From the NCBI RefSeq assembly GCF_932274485.2, contig NC_065881.2:55314702-55378701 (forward strand): DNA of 64,000 bases, written 5' to 3'. Every line of letters begins with the position of its first letter. The first letter of the stretch is position 1. A model generated the notes under the pieces. The model had not been told where the DNA came from and did not search any database. It was given only the letters and a program-made list of their open reading frames with translations. This document shows positions 19,846-32,900 of the stretch, piece after piece. Origin of the DNA: Patella vulgata. Lineage: Eukaryota; Mollusca; Gastropoda; Patellidae. The translations under genes were made by a program, and so were the position numbers.

Positions 19846-20345
19846 CAAAAATTCTAGCAAAAGTCTTACACCAATCAAATTGCTAATCTCTGCTTACCCT
19901 AAACAGAAAATGCTCATCTTCGAACTCCATCAAGGCAGTGACCTAATAAACACCTACATCAAGTTGGAACGTTCTAGCTTAATTAGAAGGAGAGTTATTG
20001 TGTTACAAAGTCTCGGAGAATCAAATGGCTTATCTTTCTGCTTACCCTGAACAGAAAATGCTCATTATCGAACTTAGTCAAGGTATTGATGTAATGAAAC
20101 TATACACTAAGTTCCATCACTCTCATTTAATTAGAACTAAAATTATCGTGTCCCAAATCATCAACCAATCAAATTGCTTATCTCTGCTTACCCTAAGCAG
20201 AAAATGCTCATCTTCGAACTCCATCAAGGCATTGTCCTAATAAACACCTACATCAAGTTTGGACATTCTAGCTCAATTAGAAGGAGGGTTATTGTGTCCC
20301 CAAAAAGTATGACAGACAGATAAACGGGGGACAATAACTCCATAA
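19846..20345 (-). repeat. Repeat family C fragment
   Basis: Two and a half units carrying caccaatcaaattgctaatc, cagaaaatgctcatcttcg, actccatcaaggca and ggagagttattgtgt. One family end is recognisable near 20300 (acagacagataaacggggg). Confidence 0.8.
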
Positions 20346-20559
20346 TAGAGAGATGCTGGATGCTGAATATCAATAGGGCTTGTCCTTGATCTCGACTAAA
20401 ATGCTTTGCAATAAATCTGAAAAGAATTGAATTCACAAGGTTTTTTGGCAAAGGGGTATAATTCTGGTACTGGACGCTGAACTGTTTAAAACTGTAGCAT
20501 CTAGGGCTCACAAGGTTTTCAACAAACGGGGGATAATCAAGTAAAATTATTGTTCAACG

Positions 20560-20675
20560 CTCCTTATCGATAGAGGTTGTCCTCTCATGACCCCAATGCT
20601 TCAAATCGGATAAAAATTGTGACCTGTGTAGTGTCCACAAAGCAATTATGGACGGACAGACAGACGACAATATAG
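20560..20675 (+). repeat. Family B 3' cap, left piece (split by a LINE)
   Basis: Ends cggataaaaattgtgacctg, gtgtccacaaagcaattatgg and acggacagacagacgacaatata. The remainder of the cap (gtccacatggaaatg, ggggcgtataaaaa) resumes at 21119-21150, so the LINE between them inserted into an existing cap. Confidence 0.8.
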
Positions 20676-21118
20676 ATAAGATAAGATAAGATGTTTATTG
20701 CATCAAAACGTCCATGAAGGACAGCATGCATACATATACACTTAGACATAGTCATATACATTCAATAATACATATTACATAGACAACTCAATACATTCAT
20801 ACAAACAGTATACTACATGTACAATTACTGTACATGTATATCAAATAGTAAGTGCAGGAGGACCGCAGTATATGCAAAACAAAAATCTACAAGATAAACC
20901 TGCAGACAAGACAGAAAATAGACATTGCACCAAATAAACAAATATCAAATCAAGTGAAAGGAAGGGGTTTCAGTTACATGTAGTTGCCACCAAATTTGAT
21001 TTAGCTCTCTTATCAAAAGCCAAAAACACATATAAAGCCACTGCCTTGGCAATCAATTTTGGTGGTGTAAAGAGATTAATAAAATTGTAGGAAATCTTAG
21101 GATTTGCCAAGAAGGCTG
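20676..21118 (-). mobile_element. LINE 3' end with TATCT tail, inserted in a family B cap
   Basis: On the minus strand the reading ISYNFINLFTPPKLIAKAVA, then LYVFLAFDKRAK, matches the C-terminus of the LINE at 41536-43215 (FSFENLFDPPSIIATSVAAF). A 3' UTR with gcaataaacatctt and a pentanucleotide tail (TTATC)n follows, seen on the plus strand as gataagataagataag at 20676. It is strongly 5'-truncated. Confidence 0.85.
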
Positions 21119-21150
21119 GGTCCACATGGAAATGGGGGCGTATAAAAAGA
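21119..21150 (+). repeat. Family B 3' cap, right piece
   Basis: gtccacatggaaatgggggc then gtataaaaa completes the cap broken by the LINE at 20676-21118. Confidence 0.75.
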
Positions 21151-21194
21151 TGGACCACTACGGCAACAGGGTGAAGACTATTTTTTTCACGTTG

Positions 21195-21600
21195 TCGCGA
21201 TGAGTAAGCAATTGTCTTGCTAACATGGAGGTCCCGTGTTCATAGTCATAGAAAACATTAAACATTTTTTGTTAGAATCGCTATAGTAGAAATAGGTTAG
21301 CTTGCGACCATATAGTGACCCAGGCAGAATTTTCTTTCCTCATAGCACACTACATGGCATATATCTATCTTCATTACCTCAGGAACCACAGTGGCTCAGT
21401 GAGTAAGACTGGTTCGATAACCTGGTGGTTCTGTGTTTGATCCATGCATTGGCTGAGAAAGTTCATCAGGATTTATGGGCATGGTTCCAAATCCTTCTTG
21501 TTAGTGGTGCAGGATAGGTGGCCTGGCAAGGGACAACGTATAGTCATTCAGATGAGACGGAAAACCAAGGTCTGATGTAGGCTACACATACAGTTATTCG
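21195..21600 (+). mobile_element. Two diverged SINE-1 copies in tandem
   Basis: The first (about 21195-21378) keeps the head (gagtaagcaattgtcttgct) and the tail motif (ctcatagcacactacatgg) with the middle lost. The second (about 21379-21600) starts ccacagtggctcagtgagta, has a box-B-like tgtttgatcc and lacks the tail. Both are decayed. Confidence 0.7.
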
Positions 21601-21664
21601 AATAATAAAATTTTATGGAACGATAAAGTAGTGTGTGCCCACTAGGCCCCACTGTGATGAAATG

Positions 21665-23565
21665 TTCAATGTTTCTATGACTATTAACTAAATTTACAAG
21701 GTTAATGACATTCATCCAAATTTGACATTCTCCAGCACATTCCAGCCAGCTGTACCATGTTTTTTATCATGTGTACATGTATGATTCTTGAATATAATTT
21801 CATATACACCTTTCACTTCTAAAGATCGATTCAAGTTAAATTATGTAACAGAATTCTGAAAGTTAAATAAAGTCTTTATTTCACTGACAGATATTGACTA
21901 CATGTCACAAACATTATCCTGTGAACTATTTTTTTTATTTAACAGCTACAATTCATACCACTGAATTTCAATTTTCCTTCAAAAATCAATTTCATCTCAC
22001 TTGGTTATATATGCGTTGCACAATAAAATTGTCATTAAAAAAAACCCCAAAAAACATCAATAATATAATTCCTAAAGAATTTTGCGGTGTTGCGCCTTCA
22101 CCATTGTTGTACAAAGGATATTAATTTGTGCCTGTTTTCACAAGTTATTTTTTTTTCCATATGCTTGACTTGATACAGAATAAAGTTTTCTAAGGACTTT
22201 TGTAAAACTTGGTGTCATTGCTCATAGGAAATTAAAAGTATTGTGAATGTAATAGAAGGAAAGGTTATCAACAGCATCTTTGACTTTTCTAGTCTGTGAA
22301 CATGATAGAAAATAAAATTTGCAATTATTTTTATAAAACTTGGAGGATTGTGAATGCTACATGTTCAGAATAATTTAATGCTACCAGTATATTTTTGTAG
22401 CTAATCCCCCAAATTAGTTTTGAAATCATGAAATATTATGAAAGTGATAAAGGCCAAAGTTCTCATTGCAATTTTTAAAACTTAGAAACTTTGTTCATTG
22501 GGGGTAATTTCTGTTCCAAATTATGACTGGTCAATAGTCCGATTAACAAACAATAGCTAACTGTGTAGCAATATCATCAGGCTTTAAACAGAGCTCCAAA
22601 TTGGACCAAATATGTTTACATAATGTTACCTCATGACTCACAATTCTATTATGCCCAATTGACCAGTGCATAGCTGAATAATGCAGAAAAACTAATTGCG
22701 GGACAAACAAGGCTATCAATACGGATACAATGTAAACAATACTGTATGGAGACGAACAATACTTTCACTGTTTTTAGTACCTTAAATCACTGTCCAAAGT
22801 TTTAGGGAAGACCCAAGATTAAACGAAGGGCTGTCATGTTGCTGTACTTAGGATAGATTTGACTGAACGGGAAGAATAGACACACTCTTTTAAAAGCTCA
22901 AGTATCAGAAACTAATTCAGCAATGGCAAAAGAGGGATTTCTCGGGTCATTACTTCAGCACGTTTTGCAGAGTTAATTTTTTTGTTCACATTTTCAATTT
23001 CCAAAGTTTATTACAGAGTTCATAAGGAAAAGTAAATGTTTTATAGTAAAGTAATGTAAAACATATGGAAATGCGAGTTTTTCAATAATAAAAACAGTGT
23101 GTAAAAATCTTACCAGTATTGATCAACAATTGTAATATCCCTACTTTCACTGAACCAATAAATAAATGAGAAAATACTATCTAAATATACATTAGACATC
23201 TCTCCAAAACCCAATCTGGGGATATTTTATTAATGTAGAATGTAACAAACACTAACAAAGATTAATTATTTAAGGGTTAAATGAAGTTCAACAAATTAAT
23301 GATGGTTGTATAAAATAGGCATTAGAATTTGGAGATCTTCCCCAGTCAGTAGAAAAATAGTTCTCAATTTGCTGTGATATGACTATATGAAATCACTTTT
23401 TCCTGTTGGAAGTTCTAATGCCTCTTAAAATTTGAATAATTCTACCTGCCAGGGTATACTTTATATGTACCAATTGAAATAGGATAGTCAAGTTTATTCC
23501 ATCGCTTTCTTTACAAGATAATTTAATAACTGAATGTAATGCAATACAGATAATAAGATTAACAA
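21665..23565. other. Intergenic, no gene or named repeat recognised
   Basis: About 1.9 kb of strongly AT-rich sequence between FCSK and the 3' side of POGLUT2. No exon-like block was found on either strand. Confidence 0.5.
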
Positions 23566-23567
23566 TC

Positions 23568-25308
23568 AACAAGCGGTTGCCATGCAAGATACACCCACAT
23601 TTTGCAATAGATTGATAGAGAACAATTTTTAAAAAAAAGTGACTTTTCGCACTATTATGGGGCCATAATCCAGTAAATTATGGTCTGAAATCCATGAATA
23701 GAACTGAGATCTTTGAGATGTAAGCATATTTTACATACTTTTACACTATTTGCATAAAAGGAGCGGCCATTTTGTTGAGCAGTTTCGTTTCCAATTTCCT
23801 GAAATTCGAACTCAACCATCATCAAGATGTAACGATGATATATTTAAACGATTTTTAAAATCAGATAACAAGCGATTGTCATGCAACATACGTTCACATT
23901 TTGCAAAAGATGGATAGAGAATAACCTAAAAAAAAAACAAAAAAACCCAACTTTTGGTAAATCAGGGGTCATAGTCCATGAAATTATGATATGATATGCA
24001 CGAATATCAAAAGGAACCAAGATCTTTTGGATATAAACATATATTTTAAGTTTCATAATGATCAGATAAAAAATGGGACCTGTAAAGGGCCCACAACCTT
24101 GGTATTACATACTTTTACACTAGGATCTGGAAGAGTTGTTATATTCAAACAATTTTGGTTTTTTTTTAAAATCAGATAGAAATTATGACCACAAGCTAAA
24201 AACGTGATTTTTTGTACAATCAGGGGCCATAATCCAGGACATTATGGTCCGATATGCACAAATATCGAAAGCAACTAATAAAAATTTTGACCTATAGAGT
24301 GTCCACAAGCTTAAAATGTGATTTTTCGTACAGAGACAGGGGCCATAATTCATGAAGTTACGGCCCTATACATGCCAATATCAAAAGGAACCAAGATTTT
24401 TTGGAAATAATCCTATATTTCTCGTTTTGTCAAAATCAGACAAATATTTTGATGTCTAGAGGGTCTACAAAGTACAAAATTGGTATTACATAATTTTACA
24501 CTATTTGCTTACAAGGAGCAGCCAGTTTTCATTAGGGTGTAACGGTGATATATTTAAACGTTTTTTTTTTTTTAAAACAGATAAAAATTGTGGGACCACA
24601 AGCTAAAAACATAATTTTTCATACAATCAGAGGTGATAATCCCAGAAGTTTCAGTCCGATATGTGCGAATATCGACAGGAACCGAGATCTTTGGGTTATA
24701 AACACACCTTTAAGTTTCATCAAAATCGGATACAAATTGTGACTTCTAGGTATTACATATTATTACACTATTTGCGTACACAGAGCAACCATTTTTTCAG
24801 GCCCTTTCGGTAGGATTTTCACGAAAATTAAGGTGTAACTGTGATATATTTAAAAGGTGTGGGTTACTAAACACACATTTTAAGTTTCATCAAAATCGGA
24901 TAAAAATTTTGACTTCTAGATGGTCCACATCCTTGGTATTACATACTTTTACAAGGAGCAACCATTTTGTTGGGCAGTTTCGGTAGGATTTTCAGGAAAT
25001 TTGAATTCAACTACCATTAGTGTGTAACGGTGATATAATTAAATGGGTTTTTTTAAAACTGAATACAAATTGTGACTTCTAGAAGATCCACAAGCTAAAA
25101 ACGTGATTTTTCGAACAATCAGGAGCCATATTCCATGAGGTTACAGTCAGATACATGCCAATATCGAAAGGAAGCTAGATCTTGGGAGGATAAGCCTATA
25201 TTTTAAGTTTCGTTGAAATCGGATAAGAATTGTGACCTGTAGAGTGTTCACAAACAATTGTGGACGGACGGAAAGGGGCGACAACAATATACCATGTGGA
25301 CGTATAAA
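23568..25308 (+). repeat. Capped repeat family B, long array
   Basis: The 5' cap occurs twice (about 23568: aagcggttgccatgcaagat; about 23868: degenerate copy), so this is a composite. The core alternates blocks with aatcaggggccataatcc, gatatgcacgaatatcgaaa, ggaaccaagatctttgggtt, caaaatcggataaaaattgtg and gtgtaacggtgatatattta. The 3' cap is at about 25240-25308 (gtgttcacaaacaattgtgg, acggaaaggggcgacaac, a shortened hairpin and gtataaaaa). It is non-coding. Confidence 0.8.
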
Positions 25309-25309
25309 A

Positions 25310-25568
25310 ACCAAGACCGGCAGGCCGAGGTATTTCCGTCGAGGGTTTTTTCTTAAGTCTTTCTTCCCCAGCATAACCGAAGTCGAGGACTTTATCTTGC
25401 ATATAAACCGTCTATGTTTACACATACGCAAAATGAGAATATCCCAGAATTCCTGTATTAAAAACCTTGTATCATGTTTTCTTATGGAAAATAAAACCTA
25501 TCGTGGAAGAATAACCTGTTACAGGTTTAAAGAAAAACTTTCCAAAGAATAACCCCTAATTCCCCAAA
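25310..25568 (+). repeat. Dispersed repeat P, copy 1
   Basis: About 250 bp matched in inverted orientation by 52655-52925 inside a BANP intron: ccaagaccggcagg, ttaagtctttcttcccc, agcataaccgaagtcg, ataaaccgtctatg and ggaagaataacctgttacag. It contains a local palindrome around cctgttacagg. It sits between two family B 3' caps. Short frames across it in several registers are not genes. Confidence 0.75.
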
Positions 25569-25667
25569 TTTCAAAATCGGATAAAATTTGTGACCTGTAG
25601 AGTGTCCACAAACAAATTGTGGATGAACAGATAGAGGCCACGACATGAAAATGTGTGCGTATAAAAA
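25569..25667 (+). repeat. Solo family B 3' cap
   Basis: tcaaaatcggataaaatttg, gtgtccacaaacaaattgtgg, a gaacagatagagg stretch and atgtgtgcgtataaaaa. It ends four bases before the 5' cap of the next element. Confidence 0.8.
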
Positions 25668-25671
25668 TAAG

Positions 25672-26787
25672 TTAGGTTGCCAGGCAACGAAACATACGCA
25701 AATAGCAGCTAAATCTTTTGAGCGGTCGACAAGGGCTGTCGCATATTTATTCTTTTGTAGGTAATTGGGGGCATTTACAAGACAATTTCATACAGATTAG
25801 AATATAATTTTCGTCGCTTGAGGGTTCACAAGGTTCTACAAACTGAAACAAGGGCCTTAACTCTGGAAGTAAATTACAGAAATAGTTTAAATTTGACAGG
25901 CTTTTTCGTTTTACTAATTTAAATAATGCACATAAATTTCATACACATCGGATGATAACTATTATCAATTGAACATTCACAAGGTTCAGAAAGTAAAAGA
26001 AGAGCCATTTCTGAAATTAAACAGACTTCTTCGTTTCACTAATCTAAATGATGTATATAAATTTCATACAGATCGAATGACAGCATTTGTCGGTCGAGCA
26101 TTGCCAAGGTTGAAAATTGCTGAAATTCAATAGGATTCTTCTTTTTACTAATTTAAATGACGCATAAAAATTTCATACAGATCGGCAGATAACTTTTGAT
26201 GCTAGGGCGTTCAGAAATTGCTGAAATTCAATTGAGGGTTCACAAGGTTCTACAAACTGAAACAAGGGCCTTAACTCTGGAAGTAAATTACAGAAATAGT
26301 TTAAATTTGACAGGCTTTTTCGTTTTACTAATTTAAATAATGCACATAAATTTCATACACATCGGATGATAACTATTATCAATTGAACATTCACAAAGTT
26401 CACAAAGTAAAAGAAGAGCCATTTCTGAAATTAAACAGACTTTTTCATTTCACTAATCTAAATGATGTATATAAATTTCATACAAATCGAATGACAGCAT
26501 TTGTCGGTTGAAAATTGCTGAAATTCAATAGGATTCTTCTTTTTACTAATTTAAATGATGCATAAAAATTTCATACAGATCGGCAGATAACTTTTGATGT
26601 TAGGGCGTTCCGAAATTGCTGAAATTCAATAGGCTTCTTCGTTTCACTAATTTAAATAATGCATATCAATTTTAAAACAATCGGATGATAACTTTTGGCA
26701 TTAGAGCATTCACAAGAAATTGTGGACTGCGGACGGACAGGGGCAACGGCAATATATGTCAACATTTCCATGTGGGCGTATAAAAAC
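25672..26787 (+). repeat. Complete capped repeat family A element
   Basis: Starts with the palindrome ggttgccaggcaac followed by gaaacatacgc, then a lead-in (agcagctaaatc, gcggtcgacaagggctgtcg) and the array. A block of about 405 bp is itself duplicated (from about 25822 and about 26227). It ends with cacaagaaattgtggactg, ggacaggggcaacggc, the hairpin at about 26755-26780 and an A run. Both ends are present, so this is a reference copy for the family. No open frame. Confidence 0.85.
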
Positions 26788-26944
26788 ATATAAAACAGAA
26801 AGAAAAACACAATAATAAAAACTTCCCTCCCGCATCAGATTTTTTTTGTATGGCAGTTTTTGTTCATTATAGAATAGCACCATTTCAATAAATTTCCTCG
26901 CGAATAATATAGATTGCATAGCCGTTACAATTTACAATTTCATA

Positions 26945-29900
26945 TCAAAGTTCATCTTTCTTCTTCTGAAAAAAAAAAAATTTTAACACCAAAATTAAGA
27001 TATTTTACAATTTTAATTTTAAAAGGCTCATATGCACCAAAAACAAAGTGAAGACATTTCCAAATATTATAAATATGAAGCACAATGGAACGAAATTTGT
27101 AAATGTCTTACTTAGATATGTTTCCAATCATCTTGGCCAGATTTATATGTAAGCTACCCTTGGTAAGAATGGAACTATAACTCAGTATTTATAAATTTTA
27201 AAAAGACTGGTATAACTATGCTACCTTTTCTTTTCTTTTACAGTCACAGCTGGAATCAATGTCTGTTGGCTGTTGAACTAATTCAAATCCATCTTCTAAC
27301 TTCGGTTTGAATCTTAAAAGTTTAGAATATTTCTGTATCAAATAGAAAATAATAAAATTTTGGATTACCATTATTTTTTTTATTACATTTGTATAAATTT
27401 AAGCTGTATGTGTGTTTTTGAGGAGAATATAAATAGTATAAAAGATTTATATAAACTACAAAGGTAAATGCATTAAAATTCCTAATTTATTTTTAAATAT
27501 AAATTTCCACATTAATAGAATCCCTTCCTTGTGTACCTTCTTTGGATTCAATTCATTTAAAGATGCATTATGGAAGATTTAGATAACAAGGAACCAAGAT
27601 CTTTGTGTTATAAACTTACATTTCAAGTTTCAACAAAATCAGGTTAAAATTGTGACCTCTATAGGGTCCACAGCCTTGATATACCATATTTTTACGCTAT
27701 TTGAGAACGAACGGCGGCTATTTTGTCTGACAGTTTTAGGCCGATTTTCACAAAATCCTTAGGGTGTAACGGTGATATAATAATACGATTTTTTAAATCA
27801 GATAAAAATTATGACCTCTATAGGGTCCACAAGCTAAAAACGTGATTTTTCATACAATCAGGGGCCATAATTCAGGAAGTTACGGTCCAATATGGGCAAA
27901 TATGGAAAGGAACCGAGATCTTTGGGTTATAAACTTACATTTCAAGTCTCAACAAAATCGGATAAAAATTATGACCTCTATAGGGTCCACAACCATGATA
28001 TACCATATTTTTACGCTATTTGAGAACGAACGGTGGCCATTTTGTCTGTCAATTTTGGGCCGATTTTCACGAAATTCGAACTCAGCCGTCCTTAGGGTGT
28101 AACGGTGATATAATAATACGATTTTTTAAATCAGATAAAAATTATGACCTCTATAGGGTCTACAAGCTAAAAACGCGATTTTTCGTACAATCATGGGCCA
28201 TAATTCATGAAGTTACGGTCCGATATGCGCAAATATCGAAAGGAACCAAGATCTTTGGGTTATAAACTTTCAAAACTCAGCCTTCCTTAGGGTGTAACGG
28301 TGATATAATAAAACTTTTTTTTTAAATCGGATAAAAATTATGACCTCTATAGGGTCCACAAGCTAAAAACGCGATTTTTCGTACAATAAGGGGCCATAAT
28401 TCATGAAGTTACGGTCCGATATGCGCAAATATCGAAACCAGCTGAGATCTTTTGGGGATAAACCTATATTTCAAGTTTCGTCAAAATCGGATAAGAATTG
28501 TGACCTCTATAAGGTCCACAAGCTTAGATTGTTTATTGTTGTAACAAAGGTCACAGCTTTTTAATCTGCTAAAAATCGAAGTCATCCGATGGCCCAGAGA
28601 GTTGATTATGGGCTTTTCATGTAAATAAATATTTAAATAATAGTTTATATAACATTTGAAGCCAAATTTAGCTCTTACATAAAGTATCTTTAAATGATAG
28701 GCCCTACTTGGGATAAGCAATAAGTTTCATATCTAACTTACATCAAATAACTTCACATGATAACAATATATATCTTTGGGATTCAGGTTTTCTCTCACAA
28801 AATTATTTGCATTTTTTGCAATATTTTTTACCTGCGAAAAAAGAGATACATGAAAGTTATATTCATCTTCTGTTTAAACATAATATGTCAGCTCTGGATA
28901 ACTGGATTTGAAAATGTGAACTAATTACTTCTCTGGGCATTGACTTTTTATGTACTGTATGTAATATGTATGTAATGAATATGTTCATCAAATTTCGTTG
29001 TTTTTGAATTTGCCTATAGAAAAGCTTACCATCTAGTGATTTAAACACAAAACATACGATGCCAGTCAAATGAAGATATGCCCATCGGAAGCATTATCAT
29101 AGGTAAATAAATGTTAAATGTAGTTACATTTCTACAGTGTTCTTAAAGACAAGTATGTACATTTATTTTTTTAAGTTAATCTATGCCAGTACAGTAGTCT
29201 GCATATTAGTATAGTGTTATAGACACTTGCATCCAGTGAATTGTGTCATATAACTTGCGTGCCTGAGCAGTATCTATATACATATATGGTCTGTCATTGA
29301 GTCGACTGGCGTGGTTTCGAATCCCCAGTTGTGGAGTAGGGTCGCCTGTCTAACCTCATGGGTTTTCTCCAGGTTCTCTGGTTTCCTTCCATTGCTAAAG
29401 ACCCCTATGCGCAAGCGAATTATTGAAATATAATTAAACCATATGTTAGTCCCGAAATGACCTAATTTGTGTCGAGTGGATGTTAAACCCCATTTCTCTC
29501 TCTATATATATATATATACATATATGACGAGCACCATGTTTTGATTGTGATCTTATGTTTTGGTCTGTCAGTCATTAAACCTGTTTACAACAAGCCTGTG
29601 GTCCCTGTTACACATATTTTCTCACTTACTGACGTAAAGTGAAATTTTATCGGTAGTGATATAAACAGTAGATTATGAAGAAATCTGTAGATAGTAAACA
29701 TCATAGGCTATTGATCAGAGCGTAATAACTATTTACAGATGACTGAATTTCAATAGGATTCTTCATATCTTTTTTTTGACATCTTAAACCATCAACAGGC
29801 TTTGTTGTCAAATGCATCACTAAGCTTATTTGTTAAAAAAATTAATAAATTCTTTTATCAAATATTTCAATAGGCTTTCTCTGTGTTTATCAATTTTAAA

Positions 29901-32900
29901 TTATTCGGATAATAATTTTAGTCTCAAAGGGGTAACTATGAAAAAATTTGTTGAAAGGTTCTTTATTCGTCTCCTAACCTTTCCTGCAACGGCATCCACA
30001 AGATTTTTCATAGTGATCAATGGTCATAACTCTGCAAATTCTTATTGGAAATTATTACAAATTCCGCTCATGAAAAAATTTTCGACCATAAAAATAGGGT
30101 TCATTGCATAAAAAGTATATAACTATATATAAGTTTAAAGTCATCTGAGGGTAACTTTAGCCTCTAGAGTATTGGATGACAATATTTGATCATATTACAT
30201 TCCCAGCACATAGAAATGAATGCAAAATTACAGATTACTAAAGTAAAAATAAATCTACTCACATTTTCATCATTCTCTTTTGCCCATCTTATTTTTTCTA
30301 ACAAGTCACTTAAATCTCTTTTAAATGGAACATAATGCACATTAGGTTTTAATTGATGGTAAAAATGCTCATAATATGGTGAATCTTGTTTAAACACCAC
30401 CGAACTTCCAGTTAATAAATATGGTAGTCGATATGCAGCTACTGTTCCATCTATATTTATCTGATATTTATACTGAAAAAAAAAACCCAAAACAACCCTA
30501 CATACAAAACCAACGGCTGCCAGGCAAGATACGCCCACATTTTCCAAGAGATGGATAGAGAACAAGCTAAAAAAAAACATCACGATTTTTCGTACAATCA
30601 GGGGCCATAATCCAAGAAGTTATGGTCTGAAATGCGGGGGAATATCAAAAGGGATTGAGATCTTTGGGATAAAGATATATTTTAAGTTTCATCAAAACCG
30701 GACAAAAATTGTGTCCTCTAGAGAGCCCACAACCTTTGTTTTACATACTTGTACACAAGTACAATTTCACGAAATTCAAACTCAAACTTCTTATCGGTGA
30801 TATATTTAAACGTTTTTTTAAAATAGAATACAAATTATGACCTCTAGAGGGACCACAATCTAAAAATGAAATTTTCCGTTCAATCAAGGGACATAATTCA
30901 GGATGTTACAATCCGATATGCAATTTTCCGTTCAATCAAGGGCCATAATTCAGGATGTTACAATCCGATATGCACGAATATCCACAGGAATCAAGATCTT
31001 TGGGTTATAAAAATGAATTTCAAGTTTCATCAAAATTGGATCAAAATTGTGACCTCTAGAGGGTCCACAACCTTGATAGACCATATTTGTGATGAGCGAC
31101 GACCATTTTGTCCGACAGTTTTGGTTCGATTTTTACGAAATTCGACCTCAACCTTCATTGATGTGTAACTGTGATATATTACAACGTTCTTTAAAATTGA
31201 ATACAAATTGTGACTTCTAGCGGGTCCATAAGCTAAAAATGCGATTTTTCGAACAATCAGGCCATAATCCAGGAATTTAAGTTTATCCATCAGTTTTGGT
31301 TCAATTTTCACAAAATTTGAACTCAACCGACATTACGGTGCAACGCTGATATATTCAAAGGCTTTTTTAAATCGGATAATAATTCTGACCTCTAGAGGAA
31401 CTACAAGCTAAAAATGTGATTTTTCGTACAATCAGGGGCCATAATTCAGGAAGTTACGATCCGATATGCGAGAATATTGAAAGGAACCCAGATCTTTGGG
31501 TTATAAACATGCGTTTCACGTTTCATCAAAATCGGATCAAAATTATGACCTCTAGAGGGTCCACAACAGTTTTTTTAAAATCAAATAATTATGACCTTAT
31601 AGAGGGGCCATAATTCAGGTAGTTATGATCCGATATGCGCAAATATCAAAAGGAACTAAGATCTTTGGGTTATAAACATGCATTTCAAGTTTCATCAAAA
31701 TCAGATGAAAATTGTGACCTCTAGAGTGTCCACAAGATAAAAATGTGATTTTTCGTACAATCAGGGGCCATAATCCATGAAGTTTTGGTCCGATACATGC
31801 CAATATCGAAAGGAACCGAGATCTTTGGGAGATAGACCTATATTTTAAGTTTCATTAAAATTGAGTGAAAATTGTGATCTGTAAAGTGTCCACAAACAAA
31901 TTGCGGACGGACAGACAGGGGACAACGGCATAATACGTCCACATGAAAATGTGGGCGTATAATAAAAAAGTACAGGTGGTGGTGGCTTGTTTATACCATC
32001 TGCAGAGGATCTGAATGTTGAGAGAGTTTCAATTCATCATCTTTGTAATTCTGAATGGAATTGAACAATTTTCGGATTGATATACCTTATAGATTCAACA
32101 TTCAGAATAATGTGGTTTACAAAGGATTCAAAATCTCTAAAATGAAGATTAGTAACATGAGCATTTAACTCCCGGTAAGTTATCTTGATTGCTCAACTAG
32201 TTATCCAAATATTTAATAGGATATCAGCCATCATATTTACCTTAAAAAAATCAAAAAATGAAATTGCTTTAACAATTTTGCCATATTTTCCTTCATCTTT
32301 GGGGAAGAAGAACATATTAGTCAATGATGCATTTATTAAATCTGGATTTTTCCTCGACATCATTACAAGATCTAATCGTTCCTGTCTGCTATCTCTGCCT
32401 CTCCAAAATCCCTTTTCTATCTTATCTTCCCACTTCGGATCTGAATTTGCTTGAGTGGAAAAAATATCTAAGGAAATTCTTGAAAAAGAGAAACCATGGC
32501 ATTACCAACAAGAATTTTGTTTTTCCATTCAACGACAAACAGTAAACCTCTCTACAGAAAACCAAACAAAAGTGAAGAGAACATAGATATAGAACACATA
32601 TTGAATTTTATTCTTCAAATTGTTTGCTTTTCTCAAAAAGCTCTTAACTTCAAATTTCGAAGACCTTCTACAACTGGGCCTGACAATGTGGTGTTGTAAT
32701 TTACCTTTTAGGATTTCAAGGGCATAACCAACTTTACTCGCTCAAATATATTTGAAACTTCTCCTTTAAAATCTTAACAAATCATATTCTCAATAGGTGA
32801 GTGGATTTTTACACTGAAATCGTTTTTTAAAAATTATTGTTTAACAGACCCTGTCACATAGTATATTCAAAAATGCAAGAAAATATAATCTAGCAAAAAA

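Noticed and set aside
27842-28265. Plus frames with repeated IRGHNSG..PI.AN..RN-type peptides (also 24545, 30866, 31416)
   Set aside because: These are the same reading of family B core units at several places; stops fall at unit boundaries and no gene is implied.
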